Shown here in pieces: positions 61,626 through 64,000 of a stretch of 64,000 bases of DNA. Numbering within the stretch: position 1 is the first letter of the stretch; every line of letters begins with the position of its first letter. The notes under the pieces are model-generated. The model had not been told where the DNA came from. It saw only the letters and a program-made list of their open reading frames with translations, and searched no databases. The position numbers were made by a program, and so were the translations under genes. The stretch comes from Proteiniphilum sp. UBA5384 (GTDB taxonomy: Bacteria; Bacteroidota; Bacteroidia; Bacteroidales; Dysgonomonadaceae), in the NCBI RefSeq assembly GCF_002410825.1, contig NZ_DHOS01000062.1:62001-126000 (forward strand), given 5' to 3'.

Positions 61626-62549
61626 ATGAAAAACGAAATTATGATTACCATACTGGGACCTACTGCAAGCGGGAAAACAACGTTTGCAGCACAATTGGCA
61701 TACTCACTCAATGGAGAAGTCATCAGTGCCGATTCCCGACAGATATACCGGCAAATGGATATCGGCACCGGCAAGGATATCGCTGAATATACAGTAAAAG
61801 AAACCGCCCTCCCTTATCACCTGATCGATATCCGCGAACCGGGAGAAAAATACACCCTGTTTGATTATCAACACGACTTCCATAGAGTTTATCAGGATAT
61901 TCTCTCGCGGGAAAAGACACCCATCCTCTGCGGAGGTACCGGTCTTTATATCGAATCGGTATTGAAAGGGTATAACCTGCCCGACGTGCCGGCCAATCCG
62001 GAATTGAGGATGGTTCTTGAAAGTAAATCACTTGATGAGCTGACAGATATTCTCCGAAATTATCGTCCATTGCATAATATTACCGACACCGACAGTAAAA
62101 AAAGGGCAATCCGCGCTATCGAAATAGAAGAATTCAAATCGAAACAAGAAAGTACAGCCACATCGTTTCCGGCCATTGAAAGTACGATACTGGGACTTGA
62201 TATTGGTAGGGAATTGCGCAGGAAAAAAATCACTGCACGCCTCCGGACACGCCTGAAAGAAGGGATGATTGAAGAGATACAGGATATACTCGATTCGGGA
62301 GTCTCACCTGAAGACCTTATCTATTATGGACTGGAATATAAATTCGTCACACTATATGCAACCGGCAAGCTAAGTTATGAAGAGATGTACCGGCAATTGG
62401 AAATTGCAATCCATCAGTTTGCTAAACGGCAAATGACATGGTTCAGGGGCATGGAACGGCGTGGATTTACCATCCATTGGATAGATGCCACGCTCCCCAT
62501 GGAGCAAAAACTACAACTGGCACATTCATTTATCGGGAAAAAATCGTAA
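61626..62549 (+). CDS. miaA: tRNA dimethylallyltransferase
   Basis: This 307-residue enzyme adds dimethylallyl to N6 of A37 in tRNAs reading UNN codons. It has the P-loop ILGPTASGKTTFAAQLA, the DSRQIYRQMDIGTGKD motif and the swinging-domain block ITARLRTRLKEGMIEEIQDI. The frame is open upstream to 61437 over the Gly-rich tail of the previous gene, but the start at 61626 lies two bases after its stop and begins just before the P-loop. Length is normal for the family. Confidence 0.95.
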   Translation: MKNEIMITILGPTASGKTTFAAQLAYSLNGEVISADSRQIYRQMDIGTGKDIAEYTVKETALPYHLIDIREPGEKYTLFDYQHDFHRVYQDILSREKTPILCGGTGLYIESVLKGYNLPDVPANPELRMVLESKSLDELTDILRNYRPLHNITDTDSKKRAIRAIEIEEFKSKQESTATSFPAIESTILGLDIGRELRRKKITARLRTRLKEGMIEEIQDILDSGVSPEDLIYYGLEYKFVTLYATGKLSYEEMYRQLEIAIHQFAKRQMTWFRGMERRGFTIHWIDATLPMEQKLQLAHSFIGKKS

Positions 62550-62638
62550 TTTTGTTGTCCGGATAATAATGAAGGTGCCAAAGCGACAGGATATGCAAGG
62601 CGCTTCCGTCAATTCTCTATTTTTAGAAATTAACACCG

Positions 62639-63796
62639 ATGATCAAAGGAAAATTCCCCGTTGAGGAGTTCAAACAACTCGACACACCGTTTTATTATTA
62701 TGATATAGCGTTACTGCGATCCACGCTCGAAACAATAAAAAGGGAGACGGAAGGCAAGCCTTTTCATGTGCATTATGCCGTGAAAGCAAATGCCAATCCA
62801 CGTATCCTGAAAGAGATTGCCTCATATGGGTTTGGCGCTGACTGTGTCAGTGGCAACGAAATACGGGCAGCATTGGAAGCGGGATTTAGCCCGGATAAGA
62901 TCGTTTTTGCCGGTGTGGGGAAAAGCGATAAGGAAATACAAATCGGCCTTGATAACGATATTTGCTGTTTTAACGTAGAATCGATTCCGGAACTTGAAGT
63001 ATTGAACATATTGGCAGCGGCAAAAAGTAAAATAACCAAGGTGGCACTCCGCATCAATCCAAATATAGATGCGCATACTCACAAATATATCACTACCGGC
63101 CTAAATGAAAATAAGTTCGGCATCAATGAACAGGATCTGCCACGGATACTTGGGATAATAAAAGCATCACAAAACCTGCAATTTACCGGCATCCATTTCC
63201 ATATCGGCTCACAGATCACCGACCTCAAATCGTTTGAAGACCTGTGCGTAAAAGCAAAAGAGTTAGAGGAATGGTTCAACGGGCAAGGAATCAAATTATC
63301 CGTCATCAACGTAGGTGGCGGATTGGGAATAAACTACCAGCACCCCAATCATATTCCGATGGCGGATTTCGAATCTTATTTCCGGCTCTTTGAAAAAAAC
63401 CTTCCTCTACAGGAAAACCAACAACTGCATTTTGAACTGGGGCGCGCGGTAGTGGCACCCTGCGGCTCACTCATATCACGGGTACTCTATGTAAAAGAGG
63501 GCATACAAAAGAATTTTCTCATTGTGGATGCCGGAATGACAGATCTGATACGTCCGGCACTTTATCAGGCATTTCACCATATAGAGAATATTTCTTCCGA
63601 CAAGGATCCGACACCATACGACGTGGTAGGTCCCATCTGCGAATCGAGTGATGTCTTTGCAGAACAGATACTTCTCAATGAAAGTACCAGGGGTGACCTG
63701 ATCGCCATCCGGTCTGCCGGCGCCTACGGAGAAGTCATGGCCTCACAGTATAATTGCCGTAATTTACCTCTATCCTATTTCTCCGATCAACTTTAA
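62639..63796 (+). CDS. lysA: Diaminopimelate decarboxylase
   Basis: This 385-residue PLP enzyme makes lysine from meso-diaminopimelate. The PLP-Lys block is VHYAVKANANPRILKEIASY, with HFHIGSQITDL, SVINVGGGLGINYQH and GPICESSDVFAEQILLNEST, the last with the active-site Cys. Length fits the shorter Bacteroidota type. It follows miaA by 89 bases and a glycosyltransferase starts four bases after its stop. Confidence 0.96.
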   Translation: MIKGKFPVEEFKQLDTPFYYYDIALLRSTLETIKRETEGKPFHVHYAVKANANPRILKEIASYGFGADCVSGNEIRAALEAGFSPDKIVFAGVGKSDKEIQIGLDNDICCFNVESIPELEVLNILAAAKSKITKVALRINPNIDAHTHKYITTGLNENKFGINEQDLPRILGIIKASQNLQFTGIHFHIGSQITDLKSFEDLCVKAKELEEWFNGQGIKLSVINVGGGLGINYQHPNHIPMADFESYFRLFEKNLPLQENQQLHFELGRAVVAPCGSLISRVLYVKEGIQKNFLIVDAGMTDLIRPALYQAFHHIENISSDKDPTPYDVVGPICESSDVFAEQILLNESTRGDLIAIRSAGAYGEVMASQYNCRNLPLSYFSDQL

Positions 63797-63800
63797 ATAT

Positions 63801-64000
63801 ATGGATGTTCTTTATTCGCTGCTCAACCAATTCACACTCCCGGAATGGATATTAACGGGTACACTGCTGATGTGTTTCCTGATCCAACTCTTTTTCTGGC
63901 TTTTTATCTACAGACGGCCTTATACCTATCAGAAAAAGAAAGGTGAATCTTCTTTTCCCACAGAATCGTTCCCGGCCATCTCGGTGATTGTCACTTCGAA
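63801..64000 (+). CDS. Family 2 glycosyltransferase, N-terminal part only
   Basis: The frame from the ATG at 63801 runs off the window. It has an N-terminal membrane helix (WILTGTLLMCFLIQLFFWLF), a basic stretch (YRRPYTYQKKKG) and then FPAISVIVTS, the first strand of a GT-A fold. The N-terminal helix plus early GT-A fold fits membrane-anchored family 2 enzymes of polysaccharide synthesis. It starts four bases after lysA. Product and substrate are not determined. Confidence 0.75.
   Translation, partial: MDVLYSLLNQFTLPEWILTGTLLMCFLIQLFFWLFIYRRPYTYQKKKGESSFPTESFPAISVIVTS

Noticed and set aside
60953..61774. 273-codon open frame on the minus strand through the TPM and miaA genes
   Set aside because: It is open because of the Gly-codon bias of the TPM tail; the residues are Ala/Ser-rich and have no domain.
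1..64000. tRNA, rRNA and CRISPR arrays
   Set aside because: No tRNA-like or rRNA-like block was noticed in the intergenic stretches and no regularly spaced repeats were seen. A covariance search would be needed to exclude small RNAs.

Overview
The window is Bacteroidota chromosome, most likely order Bacteroidales. The evidence is SusC/SusD pairs, lipoproteins ending their signal peptides in a Cys, ECF-sigma/FecR pairs, a class I FbaB aldolase, a BlaI/M56-TonB pair, and repeated -7 boxes of the Bacteroidetes form TAnnTTTG instead of Shine-Dalgarno-type starts. The gene style resembles Dysgonomonadaceae/Porphyromonadaceae, but the genus cannot be fixed from the sequence alone. No rRNA, tRNA, CRISPR array or intact insertion sequence was seen.

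Region 1 (1-10.7 kb) is the end of a polysaccharide utilization locus (PUL). It has a SusC tail, SusD, a DUF4959/5126/5000-type surface lipoprotein, a fusion of a DUF4998-like module to a metallo-beta-lactamase (MBL) fold, a second free-standing MBL lipoprotein, and a BIG2/DUF4886 gene killed by an amber codon and truncation. About 2 kb of toxin-antitoxin DNA follows: an intact AbiEi/AbiEii pair and a collapsed RHH/MazF module. Then come a phosphodiester glycosidase (NAGPA-like) and an intact DUF4886 esterase-like gene. The toxin-antitoxin DNA appears to have split a longer PUL.

Region 2 (10.8-13.1 kb) holds fbaB and a TIM-barrel-like lipoprotein, both on the minus strand.

Region 3 (13.3-36.5 kb) holds two tandem paralogous PULs. 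Each runs ECF sigma, FecR anti-sigma, SusC with an N-terminal STN signalling domain, SusD, a GH18-type lipoprotein and a DUF1735-LamG lipoprotein. In the first copy the GH18-type protein following SusD has lost every catalytic acid, and a separate DUF1735-GH18 endo-beta-N-acetylglucosaminidase supplies activity. In the second copy the GH18 is intact and a DUF4838 (GH163-type) enzyme closes the locus. The combined gene set points to N-glycan or other chitobiose-containing host or microbial glycans. A hairpin-rich leader is conserved between fecR and susC in both copies.

Region 4 (36.5-64 kb) is mostly core genome: gdhA, trmB, an Mrp ATPase, a Nudix hydrolase, a TPR/beta-barrel/PBP1 cluster, M56-TonB with BlaI, serC and serA, recR, a Glu-rich membrane protein, a GNAT, the Sua5/TsaC threonylcarbamoyl-AMP synthase, a ClC channel, fmt, a DUF3078 outer-membrane protein, lemA with two TPM-domain genes, miaA, lysA and the start of a family 2 glycosyltransferase. 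Most are typical full-length housekeeping genes in short collinear runs with small overlaps.
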